A DNA stretch of 64,000 nucleotides from Anaerolineae bacterium (GTDB lineage Bacteria; Chloroflexota; Anaerolineae; Aggregatilineales; Phototrophicaceae): contig JAJDUC010000056.1 in NCBI GenBank assembly GCA_022826865.1, positions 104,197 to 168,196 on the forward strand, read 5' to 3'. The notes below the pieces were generated by a model that saw only the letters and a list, made by a program, of their open reading frames with translations, made no database searches and was not told the DNA's origin. Positions 50,983-62,273 of this stretch are shown piece after piece; the stretch's first letter is position 1; every line of letters begins with the position of its first letter. The position numbers and the translations under genes are program-made.

Positions 50983-51013
50983 AGCCTCCCAAGCCACGGG
51001 GGGCTTTTTATTT
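50983..51013 (+). terminator. ilv/leu attenuator terminator
   Basis: AGCCTCCC-AAGCCAC-GGGGGGCT followed by TTTTATTT; overlapped by the antiterminator GGCTTGGG/CCCAAGCC. Confidence 0.9.
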
Positions 51014-51141
51014 GGCATAGCGCTACGGAATTGATGGATCAATGAATGCGCAAGGGAAGAATTGCAGTCAAGCGAGGCGGGGCGAAAAAGACGCGCCGGA
51101 TCATCGCTTCTTTTGTGGGCGGCTTGCGCTTGTTATGATGA

Positions 51142-51188
51142 CGCTTGTTTCATTCGATATCGCTGAATGAGCAAGCGATTTTATTTTA
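51142..51188 (+). terminator. Second terminator-like hairpin just upstream of ilvE
   Basis: CGCTTG-TT-TCATTC/GAATGA-G-CAAGCG followed by ATTTTATTTT. Confidence 0.55.
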
Positions 51189-51221
51189 TCGGGGACGGAC
51201 GCGGTAGCAGAGGAAAGACAC

Positions 51222-52145
51222 ATGACGGCGGAATGGATTTGGCGAAATGGCGAATTTGTCAAGTGGGATGCGGCGACCGTTCACGTCAGCGCTCACGCTT
51301 TGCATTATGGCTCGAGCGTGTTTGAAGGCATCCGCGCCTATGACACGCCAAAGGGACCGGCCGTCTTCCGGCTGCGGGAGCACAGCGAGCGCCTGATTCA
51401 TGGCGCGCGCGTCATGCGGATAGAGCATGAGAATGACGCCGCCGCGCTGGACCGGGCTATCATCGAAACCGTTAGAAAGAACGGACATGCCTCCTGCTAT
51501 ATTCGGCCGATCATATTCCGCGGTAGCGGCGCCTTGGGCCTGGAAGGCCGCGGGCGCACGCAAACCGAAACCGTCATCTTCACGATGGAATGGGGCCGTT
51601 ATCTGGGCGCGGAAGCGATTGAGCAGGGCGTCAACGTGCAGATTAGCTCATTCCGGCGGATGGCGCCCGATACACACATGGCCTTGGTTAAAGCCGGCGG
51701 CAATTATGTCAACAGCCAGTTCGTCAGCATGGAAGCGCATGACAACGGATTCGAAGAAGGAATCGCGCTGGACATCAACGGCTATGTGAGCGAAGGCGCC
51801 GGCGAAAACATCTTTGTCATTATGGATGACGTCGTGTATACGCCGGGCGCCTGGTCGTCGATCCTCATGGGCATCACGCGGGACAGCGCCCTGCGCATCC
51901 TCGCCGATCAAGGCGTGGAAGTGCGCTTTCAACCGGTGGCGCGGGAAATGCTTTATATGGCGGATGAGATCTTCTTCACCGGGACGGCCGCGGAAGTCAC
52001 GCCGGTCAAGTCGGTCGACCGTATTTCAATCGGCTGCGGCGGTCGCGGACCGATCACCGAGGCGGTGCAGCGCGAGTTCTTCGCCATCACTTCCGGCGAA
52101 GCGCCCGATAAATACAATTGGCTGACACATGTAAACGGCGATTGA
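51222..52145 (+). CDS. ilvE: Branched-chain amino acid aminotransferase
   Basis: HALHYGSSVFEGIRAYDT...SEGAGENIFVI. Confidence 0.96.
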   Translation: MTAEWIWRNGEFVKWDAATVHVSAHALHYGSSVFEGIRAYDTPKGPAVFRLREHSERLIHGARVMRIEHENDAAALDRAIIETVRKNGHASCYIRPIIFRGSGALGLEGRGRTQTETVIFTMEWGRYLGAEAIEQGVNVQISSFRRMAPDTHMALVKAGGNYVNSQFVSMEAHDNGFEEGIALDINGYVSEGAGENIFVIMDDVVYTPGAWSSILMGITRDSALRILADQGVEVRFQPVAREMLYMADEIFFTGTAAEVTPVKSVDRISIGCGGRGPITEAVQREFFAITSGEAPDKYNWLTHVNGD

Positions 52146-52184
52146 CGGACAAAATTCGCAAGCGAGCGCTTAAGCCGGGAGGCG

Positions 52185-53888
52185 ATGATGAAACTAAAGG
52201 GATCAGACATCATCATGGAATGCCTGCTGAAGGAAGGCGTCCATGTCATGTTCGGATACCCGGGCGGCGCGATCTTGCCGACCTACGATGCCATAGCCCG
52301 GTATGAAGGCCGCATTCATCACGTCCTCGTGCGTCACGAGCAGGGCGCGTCGCATATGGCCGACGGCTATGCGCGCGCCACCGGCGAGGTTGGAGTGTGC
52401 ATAGCGACAAGTGGACCGGGCGCGACCAATCTGGTCACCGGTTTGGCGACAGCGATGATGGATTCGTCGCCGATCGTAGCGATCACCGGGCAAGTTCCCA
52501 TTCCAGCTATCGGCTCGGACGCCTTTCAGGAGACCGATGTCACGGGCGTGACCCTGCCGATCACGAAGCACAATTATCTGGTGACGGATGTCCGCGATTT
52601 GGCCTACACAATGAAGGAAGCCTTTCACATCGCGCGGACCGGGCGGCCGGGTCCGGTGCTGGTTGATGTGCCTAAGGATGTTCAGACTGCCGAGACGGAG
52701 TTCATCTATCCCGAAGGCGATGTCGCGCTGCCGGGATATGACCCGCCCTGGTCGGCGAATGATAAAGAAATTGACGACGCCCTTCGACTGATTGATGAAG
52801 CGGAGCGCCCCATCATCCTGGCCGGGCATGGCATCATGATGTCGGGCGCGATGCAAGAAGTGCGGGAGTTGGCGGAGCGGGCGCAGATTCCGGTATCGCT
52901 GACGCTTTTGGGCAAGGGCGCTATGCCGGAAGACCACCCCCTGGTCATCGGCATGATGGGCATGCACGGCGAGGCCTCTTCGAATCTGGCGATTCAAGAA
53001 GCGGATCTGCTGCTGGCCCTGGGCATGCGCTTCGACGACCGCGTCACGGGCAATTTGCAGACTTACGCAAAAAAGGCGCGCAAAATCCACATCGATATCG
53101 ACCGCTCTGAAATCAACAAGAATGTCAAGGTTGAGGTCGGCATCGCCGGAGATTTGAAGACCGTCTTGACGCAGCTGCTGCCGAAGCTGGGGCAAAAGTC
53201 GCATCCTCACTGGATTCGCCGGATTCGCGACTGGCTGGAAGATTCCAGCGAACGCGATATTTTGAATTATGAAACGCCCGGCATCCTGCTCACGGCGCAG
53301 GTGATCAATGACATTTGGAAATTGACAGGCGGAGATGCGATCACCGTCACCGATGTGGGGCAGCACCAAATGCTGGAGGCGCAGTATTACCCGCATCAAC
53401 GGCCGGCAACTTTGCTGACGAGCGGCGGTCTGGGCACGATGGGCTTTGGCTTCCCGGCCGCAATCGGCGCGAAATTCGGCAAACCTGAAGAAGAAATCTG
53501 GGCAATCGTCGGCGATGGCGGCTTTCAAATGACCTTGTGCGAAATGGCCACGGCCGTGCAGGAAAACGTGAATGTCAATATCGCGATCATCAACAACCAC
53601 TTCCTGGGCATGGTGCGGCAATGGCAGGAGCTTTTCTTTGAAAAGCGCTACGAGGCGACGCCGATGGTCAATCCGGACTTCTGCAAGCTGGCCGATGCCT
53701 ATGGCATACCCAACCGCCTTGTAACAAAGCGCGACGAGATAGAAGACGCGGTCAACTTTGCGCGCAGCATCGATGGACCGGTGTTAATTGAATTCGTAGT
53801 CGAAAAAGAAGAGATGGTCTACCCAATGGTGCCCGCCGGAGCGGATTTGCATGACATGAAGCGCAGGCCGAAACCAGGAGAAGCATGA
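52185..53888 (+). CDS. ilvB: Acetolactate synthase large subunit
   Basis: GYPGGAILPTYDAI...HEQGASHMADGYARATG...GSDAFQETDVTGVTLPITKHNY. Confidence 0.97.
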   Translation: MMKLKGSDIIMECLLKEGVHVMFGYPGGAILPTYDAIARYEGRIHHVLVRHEQGASHMADGYARATGEVGVCIATSGPGATNLVTGLATAMMDSSPIVAITGQVPIPAIGSDAFQETDVTGVTLPITKHNYLVTDVRDLAYTMKEAFHIARTGRPGPVLVDVPKDVQTAETEFIYPEGDVALPGYDPPWSANDKEIDDALRLIDEAERPIILAGHGIMMSGAMQEVRELAERAQIPVSLTLLGKGAMPEDHPLVIGMMGMHGEASSNLAIQEADLLLALGMRFDDRVTGNLQTYAKKARKIHIDIDRSEINKNVKVEVGIAGDLKTVLTQLLPKLGQKSHPHWIRRIRDWLEDSSERDILNYETPGILLTAQVINDIWKLTGGDAITVTDVGQHQMLEAQYYPHQRPATLLTSGGLGTMGFGFPAAIGAKFGKPEEEIWAIVGDGGFQMTLCEMATAVQENVNVNIAIINNHFLGMVRQWQELFFEKRYEATPMVNPDFCKLADAYGIPNRLVTKRDEIEDAVNFARSIDGPVLIEFVVEKEEMVYPMVPAGADLHDMKRRPKPGEA

Positions 53889-54469
53889 TGTCAAATGAAG
53901 CCGTTGACACGAAGATAACCGTTGTCGCCCTGGTAGAGAATGAGCCGGGCGTCCTGAACCGCATTGCGAGCATGTTCCGCCGGCGCGCCTTTAACATTGA
54001 CAGCCTCACGGTCGGCCGTACCCACAAACCGCATATCTCGCGCATGACCATTCGCGTGGACGCGGGGCCGGAATACGCCAGAAAGATCGCCAACAACCTG
54101 CTGAAACTGGTGAACGTGATCGATGTGCGCATCCTCGATAATGAACCCCACATTGAACGCGACCTGGCGCTGATCAAAGTGCGCAACGATGATACGGAAT
54201 CGCGCAACACGATCACTGAAATCTGTGATCGCTACCCGGCGCGCATCGTCGATGTCGGGCCGAAAGTGGCGATTATCGAAATGGTCGGCACGGAGAAATT
54301 CCTGGAAGAATTCATTGAAGAGGTGCGGCCGACCGGCATTGTCGAGATGATCCGAACCGGTGTTGTCTCAATGGGTCGGGGAACGCGCATTCACGATACC
54401 GATTATCAGCGCCCCGACCTGAGCCGCGCCGGCGCGGAAGGCGCCAACGGCAACGGCCGCATCGTCTGA
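53885..54469 (+). CDS. ilvN: Acetolactate synthase small subunit
   Basis: ACT domain 'VALVENEPGVLNRIASMFRRRAFNIDSLTVG'; 4-nt overlap with ilvB. Confidence 0.95.
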   Translation: MMSNEAVDTKITVVALVENEPGVLNRIASMFRRRAFNIDSLTVGRTHKPHISRMTIRVDAGPEYARKIANNLLKLVNVIDVRILDNEPHIERDLALIKVRNDDTESRNTITEICDRYPARIVDVGPKVAIIEMVGTEKFLEEFIEEVRPTGIVEMIRTGVVSMGRGTRIHDTDYQRPDLSRAGAEGANGNGRIV

Positions 54470-54548
54470 TTAACGCAGCCGTCGCGACGGTGGACAGGCG
54501 TCGCGGCTTTGGCATTTGTTCATAATCGATCGAGGAGAATAACCATCG

Positions 54549-55559
54549 ATGGCAACACTCTATTACGACCAGGATGCGGACCTAAGTTTGCTGGATGGCA
54601 AGACAATCGCCGTCATCGGCTACGGCAGCCAGGGACATGCCCACGCCCTTAACGCCCGGGACAACGGACAGAATGTCATCATCGGTTTGCATGAAGGCAG
54701 CCGAAGCAAGGCCAAGGCCGAAGCAGATGGCTTAAATGTCTTCAGCGTGGCGGAGGCGACCAAACATGCCGATATCGTGATGATCCTGATACCGGATACA
54801 CGCCAGGGCGCTGTATATGACGAGCATATCGCGCCAAACTTGAAAGCGGGCGCCATGCTGATGTTCGCTCATGGCTTCAATATCCATTTCAAGGAAATTG
54901 TGCCGCCGCCGACCGTCGATGTGGGGATGGTTGCGCCGAAAGCGCCCGGGCATCGCGTGCGCGAGGTCTTCACCGAGGGCGCCGGCACGCCCGGTTTGAT
55001 CGCCATAGAGCAAGACGCCAGCGGCAGCGCGCTGGCCTTGGGTCTGGCTTATGCCAAGGCAATCGGCTGCACACGCGCCGGCGTGATTGAAACCACATTC
55101 AAAGAAGAAACGGAGACCGATCTCTTCGGCGAGCAGGTGGTGCTCTGCGGCGGTGTGACGGCGCTGATACGCGCGAGTTTTGAGACCCTGGTCAAAGCCG
55201 GTTATCAGCCGGAAGTCGCTTATTTTGAATGCTTGCACGAGTTGAAGCTGATCGTCGACCTGCTCTACGAGGGCGGCCTGAGCTACATGTGGTACAGCGT
55301 CAGCAATACGGCGGAGCATGGCGGATATGTCATTGGCGATCAATTCGAAGGCTCGATCAAGGAAGAGATGGCCGGTGTTTTGCAGAAGGTCCAAAATGGT
55401 GAATTCGCCAAGAAATGGATCGACGAAAACAAGCAGGGACGCCCGAACTTCAACGCCCGCCGTCAACAAGAGCATGACTTGCTCATCGAGAAAGTGGGCG
55501 CCGATTTGCGCCAGATGATGCCATTCCTGGACGCCAAGAACATCAAACAGAGCGATTAG
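54549..55559 (+). CDS. ilvC: Ketol-acid reductoisomerase
   Basis: [22 protein letters not shown]. Confidence 0.97.
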   Translation: MATLYYDQDADLSLLDGKTIAVIGYGSQGHAHALNARDNGQNVIIGLHEGSRSKAKAEADGLNVFSVAEATKHADIVMILIPDTRQGAVYDEHIAPNLKAGAMLMFAHGFNIHFKEIVPPPTVDVGMVAPKAPGHRVREVFTEGAGTPGLIAIEQDASGSALALGLAYAKAIGCTRAGVIETTFKEETETDLFGEQVVLCGGVTALIRASFETLVKAGYQPEVAYFECLHELKLIVDLLYEGGLSYMWYSVSNTAEHGGYVIGDQFEGSIKEEMAGVLQKVQNGEFAKKWIDENKQGRPNFNARRQQEHDLLIEKVGADLRQMMPFLDAKNIKQSD

Positions 55560-55616
55560 CAGCCCGGGGGACGATGCTGTTGGGCAGCGACGCGCATTGG
55601 GAAAGGAGGCGCCAAT

Positions 55617-55724
55617 ATGTCGGAAGATGGTCTTAGTGGCCTTAGCAAACTATGCAAGTTTACTGAGCCGATTCAACTGACGAAAGGAAGGCCTCCAAAT
55701 GGTAGAACGAACATACGACGCTAA
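55617..55724 (+). CDS. Candidate small upstream ORF overlapping the leuA start
   Basis: [35 protein letters not shown] with strong SD AAAGGAGG; ends 26 nt inside leuA (+1 frame). Confidence 0.4.
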   Translation: MSEDGLSGLSKLCKFTEPIQLTKGRPPNGRTNIRR

Positions 55725-57309
55725 CACCGTCATCATCTTCGATACAACGCTGCGCGATGGCGAGCAGAGCCCGGGCGCAACCCTGTCCAGCGCGGAAAAG
55801 CTGGAGATCGCCCGGCAGCTTTCCCGCCTCGGTGTTGATGTCATCGAAGCTGGATTCCCGGCGGCATCGCCCGATGACCTCAGAGCGGTGCAGCGCATTG
55901 CCGCCGAAGTCGGTACGCCGGACGGACCGACGATCGCCGGTTTGTCCCGCGCCCTGGAAGGCGATATCAGAACGGCCTGGAAGGGCGTGAAAAACGCCGC
56001 CAAGCCGCGGATTCACACCTTCCTCGGCACCTCGCCCAGCCACCTGGCAATGCTGCGGATCGACAAGGACGAGGGCCTGGAACGCATACGCAGCGGCGTT
56101 TCCCTGGCGAAAAGCCTCTGCGCTGATGTGGAATTCAGCCCGATGGACGCGGGCAGAACGGATACCGAATACCTGATCAAAGCCTGCGCTGTCGCTGTCG
56201 AATGCGGCGCGACCACGCTGAATATCCCGGATACGGTTGGTTATGTCATGCCGGCGGAATGGGCCGATACCCTGGAAATGCTGATCAACGAAACGCCCGG
56301 CGCCGGACCGGGCAGCGGCGTGATTTGGTCGGTGCATTGCCATAACGATCTGGGCTTGGCGACCGCCAATACGCTGGCGGGTTTGACGCGCGGCGTGCGC
56401 CAGGTCGAGGTGACGATTAACGGCATTGGCGAGCGCGCCGGCAACACCAGTCTGGAAGAAGTGGTGATGGCGGTGCATACGCGCAAGAGCTTTTATGAAT
56501 TGCGCACCAATATTGATACGACGCAGATCATGAAGACCAGCCGCATGGTGCGCAACTATATGGGCCTGCCCGTGCAGCCCAACAAAGCTATCGTGGGCGC
56601 CAACGCCTTCGCGCATGAATCCGGCATACACCAGGACGGCGTGCTGAAAAACGCGGAAACATTCGAAATCATGATGCCGGAGGATGTCGGCCTGACACAG
56701 AGCAAGCTGGTATTGGGCAAGCTCAGCGGCCGCCATGCGCTGCGGGTGCGCTTGCGCGAACTCGGCTACGAAGTCGACGGGGAAGAGCTGCAAGATGTCT
56801 TCCGCCGCTTCAAAGCGCTGGCCGATATGAAGAAGACGGTGACGGATGCGGATCTGGAAGCCCTCGTCGCCGATGAAGCGGCGCAGAAACCGGAAGACTT
56901 CTTCCGTCTGGTTGATATTCAGGTGGTTTGCGGCACGATGGGCATGCCGACCGCAACCGTCAAGATGGAGAACCAGGACGGCGAAGAACTTATAGTGGCG
57001 GCTGTTGGCACGGGCCCGGTCGATGCTTCCTACAGCGCGATCGACAGTATCATCAAGGCGCCAAATGAATTGCTGGAATTCAACGTGCACAGCGTCACCG
57101 AGGGGATTGACGCGCTGGGCGAAGTCACCGTGCGCATCAGGCCGGAAGGCAGCAATCGCACATTCGGCGGCTACGGCGCCGACAGCGATATTGTGGTATC
57201 CAGCGTCAAAGCATACGTCGCGGCCCTGAATCGCATGATTGCGGGCATGGGCTTGGGCGATGTCCTGCCGGAAGGCGATGTGGCCACCGTGGGGCTGACG
57301 GCGTCTTGA
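55699..57309 (+). CDS. leuA: 2-isopropylmalate synthase
   Basis: [31 protein letters not shown]-terminal regulatory domain. Confidence 0.96.
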   Translation: MVERTYDANTVIIFDTTLRDGEQSPGATLSSAEKLEIARQLSRLGVDVIEAGFPAASPDDLRAVQRIAAEVGTPDGPTIAGLSRALEGDIRTAWKGVKNAAKPRIHTFLGTSPSHLAMLRIDKDEGLERIRSGVSLAKSLCADVEFSPMDAGRTDTEYLIKACAVAVECGATTLNIPDTVGYVMPAEWADTLEMLINETPGAGPGSGVIWSVHCHNDLGLATANTLAGLTRGVRQVEVTINGIGERAGNTSLEEVVMAVHTRKSFYELRTNIDTTQIMKTSRMVRNYMGLPVQPNKAIVGANAFAHESGIHQDGVLKNAETFEIMMPEDVGLTQSKLVLGKLSGRHALRVRLRELGYEVDGEELQDVFRRFKALADMKKTVTDADLEALVADEAAQKPEDFFRLVDIQVVCGTMGMPTATVKMENQDGEELIVAAVGTGPVDASYSAIDSIIKAPNELLEFNVHSVTEGIDALGEVTVRIRPEGSNRTFGGYGADSDIVVSSVKAYVAALNRMIAGMGLGDVLPEGDVATVGLTAS

Positions 57310-57393
57310 CGATTGGCAGGGCCGGCGCGGCAATATTCTCGCGTTTCTCGGTAACTGAATTTGAAGAAAGTGAAGAAAGTGAAGGAAGCGAAG

Positions 57394-58848
57394 ATGGCAG
57401 AAAACGGCAAAGCGCGCACACTCTTCGAAAAGGTATGGCAGCCCCATATCGTACGCGAGCAAAGCGATGATACGCCGGCTGTGCTCTACATTGACTTGCA
57501 CCTGGTGCATGAGGTGACTTCGCCGCAAGCTTTCTCTATGCTGCGCGAGCGCGGCCTGAAAGTGCGGCGGCCGGACTTGACGATCGGCACTATGGATCAC
57601 AGCACGCCGACCACGCCGCGCAACGATCTGGGTGTCATTCCAGTTGCCGACGCCATGGCCTCGAAGCAGCTCGATACCTTCGCTAAAAACTGCGAGGACT
57701 TCGGCATTCCTATGTACGCGCTGGGCGACGAGCATCAGGGCATCGTGCATGTGATCGGCCCGGAAAAAGGCTTGACGCAACCGGGTATGACGATTGTCTG
57801 TGGCGACAGCCATACCAGCACTCACGGCGCCTTTGGCGCCTTGGCCTTTGGCATCGGCACCAGTGAACTTGGGCACGTGCTGGCGACGCAAACGCTGTTG
57901 CAAAACAAGCCCAAAACCATGGCGGTTAATGTCGCTGGCCGGCTCGGCGCCGGCGTTACGGCCAAGGACATCATCCTGGCGGTCATCGCCAAGATCGGCA
58001 TCGGCGGCGGCACCGGGCGCGTCTTCGAGTACCGCGGAGAGGCGATCCGCAGCCTGAGCATGGAAGGGCGGATGACCGTTTGCAACATGTCGATCGAGGG
58101 TGGCGCGCGCGCCGGCATGGTGGCGCCCGATGATACGACCTACGAATATATCGCTGGGCGCGAACATGCGCCCAGCGGCGCCGAATGGGACGCCGCTGTC
58201 GCGCGCTGGCGCGACTTGCCGTCGGATGAAGGCGCCGTTTTCGATAAGGAGATCACGATTCACGCCGATGAACTGACGCCGATGATCACCTATGGCACCA
58301 ATCCGGGCATGGGCATGCCGATCACAGCGGCCGTGCCCGCGCCGGAAGACGAAAGCGACTACAACCGCAAGATCGCCTTGGACAAAGCTCTGACCTATAT
58401 GGATCTGGCGCCGGGCCAGCGCCTGCTGGGCCAGGCTATCGACGTCGTGTTCATCGGCAGCTGCACCAATTCGCGGATTACCGATCTGCGACAGGCGGCT
58501 GACTTCATCAAAGGGCGCAAGGTCGCCGAAGGCCTGCGCATGATGGTGGTGCCCGGTTCGCAACAGGTGAAGGCGCAGGCCGAAAGTGAAGGGCTTGACG
58601 CCATCTTCCGCGAGGCCGGCGCCGAATGGCGCGAAGCCGGCTGCTCCATGTGCATCGCCATGAATGGCGACCAGTTGCAGCCGGGTCAATACGCCGTATC
58701 GACCAGCAATCGCAATTTCGAAGGGCGCCAAGGCAAGGGAGGGCGCACATTCCTCGCCAGTCCGCTGACGGCGGCCGCTTCGGCTGTGGCCGGCGTCGTC
58801 ACGGACCCGCGCGCAATGATGACAGGGCTGAGCCAAGGAGAAGGCTGA
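57394..58848 (+). CDS. leuC: 3-isopropylmalate dehydratase large subunit
   Basis: [44 protein letters not shown]; track start 57361 is TTG. Confidence 0.96.
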   Translation: MAENGKARTLFEKVWQPHIVREQSDDTPAVLYIDLHLVHEVTSPQAFSMLRERGLKVRRPDLTIGTMDHSTPTTPRNDLGVIPVADAMASKQLDTFAKNCEDFGIPMYALGDEHQGIVHVIGPEKGLTQPGMTIVCGDSHTSTHGAFGALAFGIGTSELGHVLATQTLLQNKPKTMAVNVAGRLGAGVTAKDIILAVIAKIGIGGGTGRVFEYRGEAIRSLSMEGRMTVCNMSIEGGARAGMVAPDDTTYEYIAGREHAPSGAEWDAAVARWRDLPSDEGAVFDKEITIHADELTPMITYGTNPGMGMPITAAVPAPEDESDYNRKIALDKALTYMDLAPGQRLLGQAIDVVFIGSCTNSRITDLRQAADFIKGRKVAEGLRMMVVPGSQQVKAQAESEGLDAIFREAGAEWREAGCSMCIAMNGDQLQPGQYAVSTSNRNFEGRQGKGGRTFLASPLTAAASAVAGVVTDPRAMMTGLSQGEG

Positions 58849-59459
58849 TGGAAAAGCTGAGTCATATTCAGGGCACAATCGTCCCAATACCGGTCAACGA
58901 CATCGACACAGACCAGATCATCCCGGCGCGCTTTCTCAAAGTCACCGACAAGGTAGGCTTGGGCAAGGCGGCCTTCTGTGACTGGCGCTACGGCGAAGAT
59001 GGCGAGACGCCCAATCCCGATTTCATCCTTAACAAGGTGGAGTATCAGGGCGCTGCGGTATTGGTGGCGGGCGACAATTTCGGCTGCGGCAGCTCGCGCG
59101 AGCATGCGCCCTGGGCTTTGCTGGGCGCCGGTTTCAAAGCCGTGGTCAGCACGGATTTCGCCGATATTTTCCGCAACAACGCGCTGAAGAACGGCTTGCT
59201 GCCGATCGCCGTCGACGCCGATACGCAGCAGCAGCTTTTCAGCTTGGCGGAAGAAGACCCACGCGCGGCCGTCCAGATCAATGTGGAAACGCAGACGCTC
59301 ACTTTGCCGGACGGGCGCAAAGTGAGCTTCCCGCTGGATGGCTTTTCCAAGTACTGCCTGCTCAACGGCGTGGACCAGTTGGGTTATCTCCTGGCGCTGG
59401 ACGATGAGGTGCGGGAGTTCGAAGCCAAGAATCCGCAGCGCGTGGTCACTACGGCCTAA
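58848..59459 (+). CDS. leuD: 3-isopropylmalate dehydratase small subunit
   Basis: [15 protein letters not shown]...[22 protein letters not shown] overlap with leuC. Confidence 0.96.
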   Translation: MEKLSHIQGTIVPIPVNDIDTDQIIPARFLKVTDKVGLGKAAFCDWRYGEDGETPNPDFILNKVEYQGAAVLVAGDNFGCGSSREHAPWALLGAGFKAVVSTDFADIFRNNALKNGLLPIAVDADTQQQLFSLAEEDPRAAVQINVETQTLTLPDGRKVSFPLDGFSKYCLLNGVDQLGYLLALDDEVREFEAKNPQRVVTTA

Positions 59460-59502
59460 ACCCGCGGCGCAGAGGCGATCGAGAAACTGGAGGATAGATT
59501 AG

Positions 59503-61101
<1,599 letters not shown>

Positions 61102-61173
61102 ACACTTTGCTTCTGAGCTAACTGGTGGCCGGCATCATGCTGGCTACCCGGTAAATCGTGGAGATGCGTATTT

Positions 61174-62235
61174 ATGAAAGCAACGATTGCGGTATTGCCA
61201 GGCGATGGCATCGGCCCGGAGGTTGTCAGTCATGCAACCAGGCTGTTATCTGTGATTGCAGACCGCTATGGACATGAATTTCAGTTTCGCGAAGGCATGA
61301 TCGGCGGCATCGCCATCGATGAGACGGGCGATCCGCTGCCGCCGGAAACAGTCGCCATTTGCGAAGCGGCAGATGCCGTTCTGCTGGGCGCGGTCGGCGG
61401 ACCGAAATGGTCCGATCCAACCGCCAGTGTCCAGCCGGAGCGCGGTTTGCTGGGTCTTCGCCAACACTTCGGGCTCTTTGCGAACCTGCGCCCGGTCAAA
61501 ACCTATCCAGCATTGCTTGAGCATGCGCCCTTGCGACCCGACTTGTTGCAGGATGTCGACATTCTTTTCGTGCGCGAACTGGTCAGCGGCATCTATTTTG
61601 GCGAGCGCAAGGAACAGGCCGATGGCGACGACTCATACGACACGATGAGTTACAGCCGGGGCGAAGTTGAACAAGTGACGAATGTCGCCTTTCGCGCGGC
61701 TCAGGGCCGGCGCAAGAAACTCTGCTCGGTCGACAAAGCCAATGTGCTGGCTTCCATGCGACTCTGGCGCCGCACCGTGGTTGAAGTCCATGAAGAGTAC
61801 GACGATGTCGAGCTGGAGCACTTGCTGGTGGACGCGGCCACCATGCATCTGTTGACCCGGCCCGGCAGCTTCGATGTCATTGTCGCCGGGAATATGTTCG
61901 GCGACATCCTGAGCGACGAAGCATCGGTGTTGGCGGGCAGCCTGGGCATGTTGCCCTCGGCCTCGCTGCGTTCCGATCAATTCGGGCTCTATGAACCGGT
62001 GCATGGAACGGCGCCGGACATTGCCGGGCAGAACAAGGCGAACCCAATTGGCATGTTCCTCAGCGCCGCCATGCTGCTGCGCTACAGCCTGCGCTTGGAG
62101 CGGGAAGCTGCCGCGATTGAATCAGCGATTGACGCCGTATTGGACGAGGGCTTGCGCACAGCCGATATCGCCGGCAGCGGCGAAAACGCGGTCTCGACAG
62201 ACGACTTCGCGGCCGCCGTCATCGCCAAATTGTAA
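61174..62235 (+). CDS. leuB: 3-isopropylmalate dehydrogenase
   Basis: IAVLPGDGIGPEV...VRELVSGIYFGE...NMFGDILSDEASVLAGSLGMLPSAS. Confidence 0.97.
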   Translation: MKATIAVLPGDGIGPEVVSHATRLLSVIADRYGHEFQFREGMIGGIAIDETGDPLPPETVAICEAADAVLLGAVGGPKWSDPTASVQPERGLLGLRQHFGLFANLRPVKTYPALLEHAPLRPDLLQDVDILFVRELVSGIYFGERKEQADGDDSYDTMSYSRGEVEQVTNVAFRAAQGRRKKLCSVDKANVLASMRLWRRTVVEVHEEYDDVELEHLLVDAATMHLLTRPGSFDVIVAGNMFGDILSDEASVLAGSLGMLPSASLRSDQFGLYEPVHGTAPDIAGQNKANPIGMFLSAAMLLRYSLRLEREAAAIESAIDAVLDEGLRTADIAGSGENAVSTDDFAAAVIAKL

Positions 62236-62273
62236 GCCGGGGCAATACCGCTGAAACTAAGACGCGCCCAGCC

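Noticed and set aside
52203-53621. 472-aa minus-strand ORF opposite ilvB
   Set aside because: Antisense shadow ORF of ilvB.
54480-54512. GC-rich hairpin between ilvN and ilvC as an attenuator
   Set aside because: CGCGACG/CGTCGCG stem lacks a convincing U-tract and any leader peptide; likely incidental.
55660-58887. 1075-aa minus-strand ORF opposite leuA/leuC
   Set aside because: Antisense shadow of strongly recognisable genes; His/Arg-rich, low-complexity translation with no domain; expected in GC-rich DNA.
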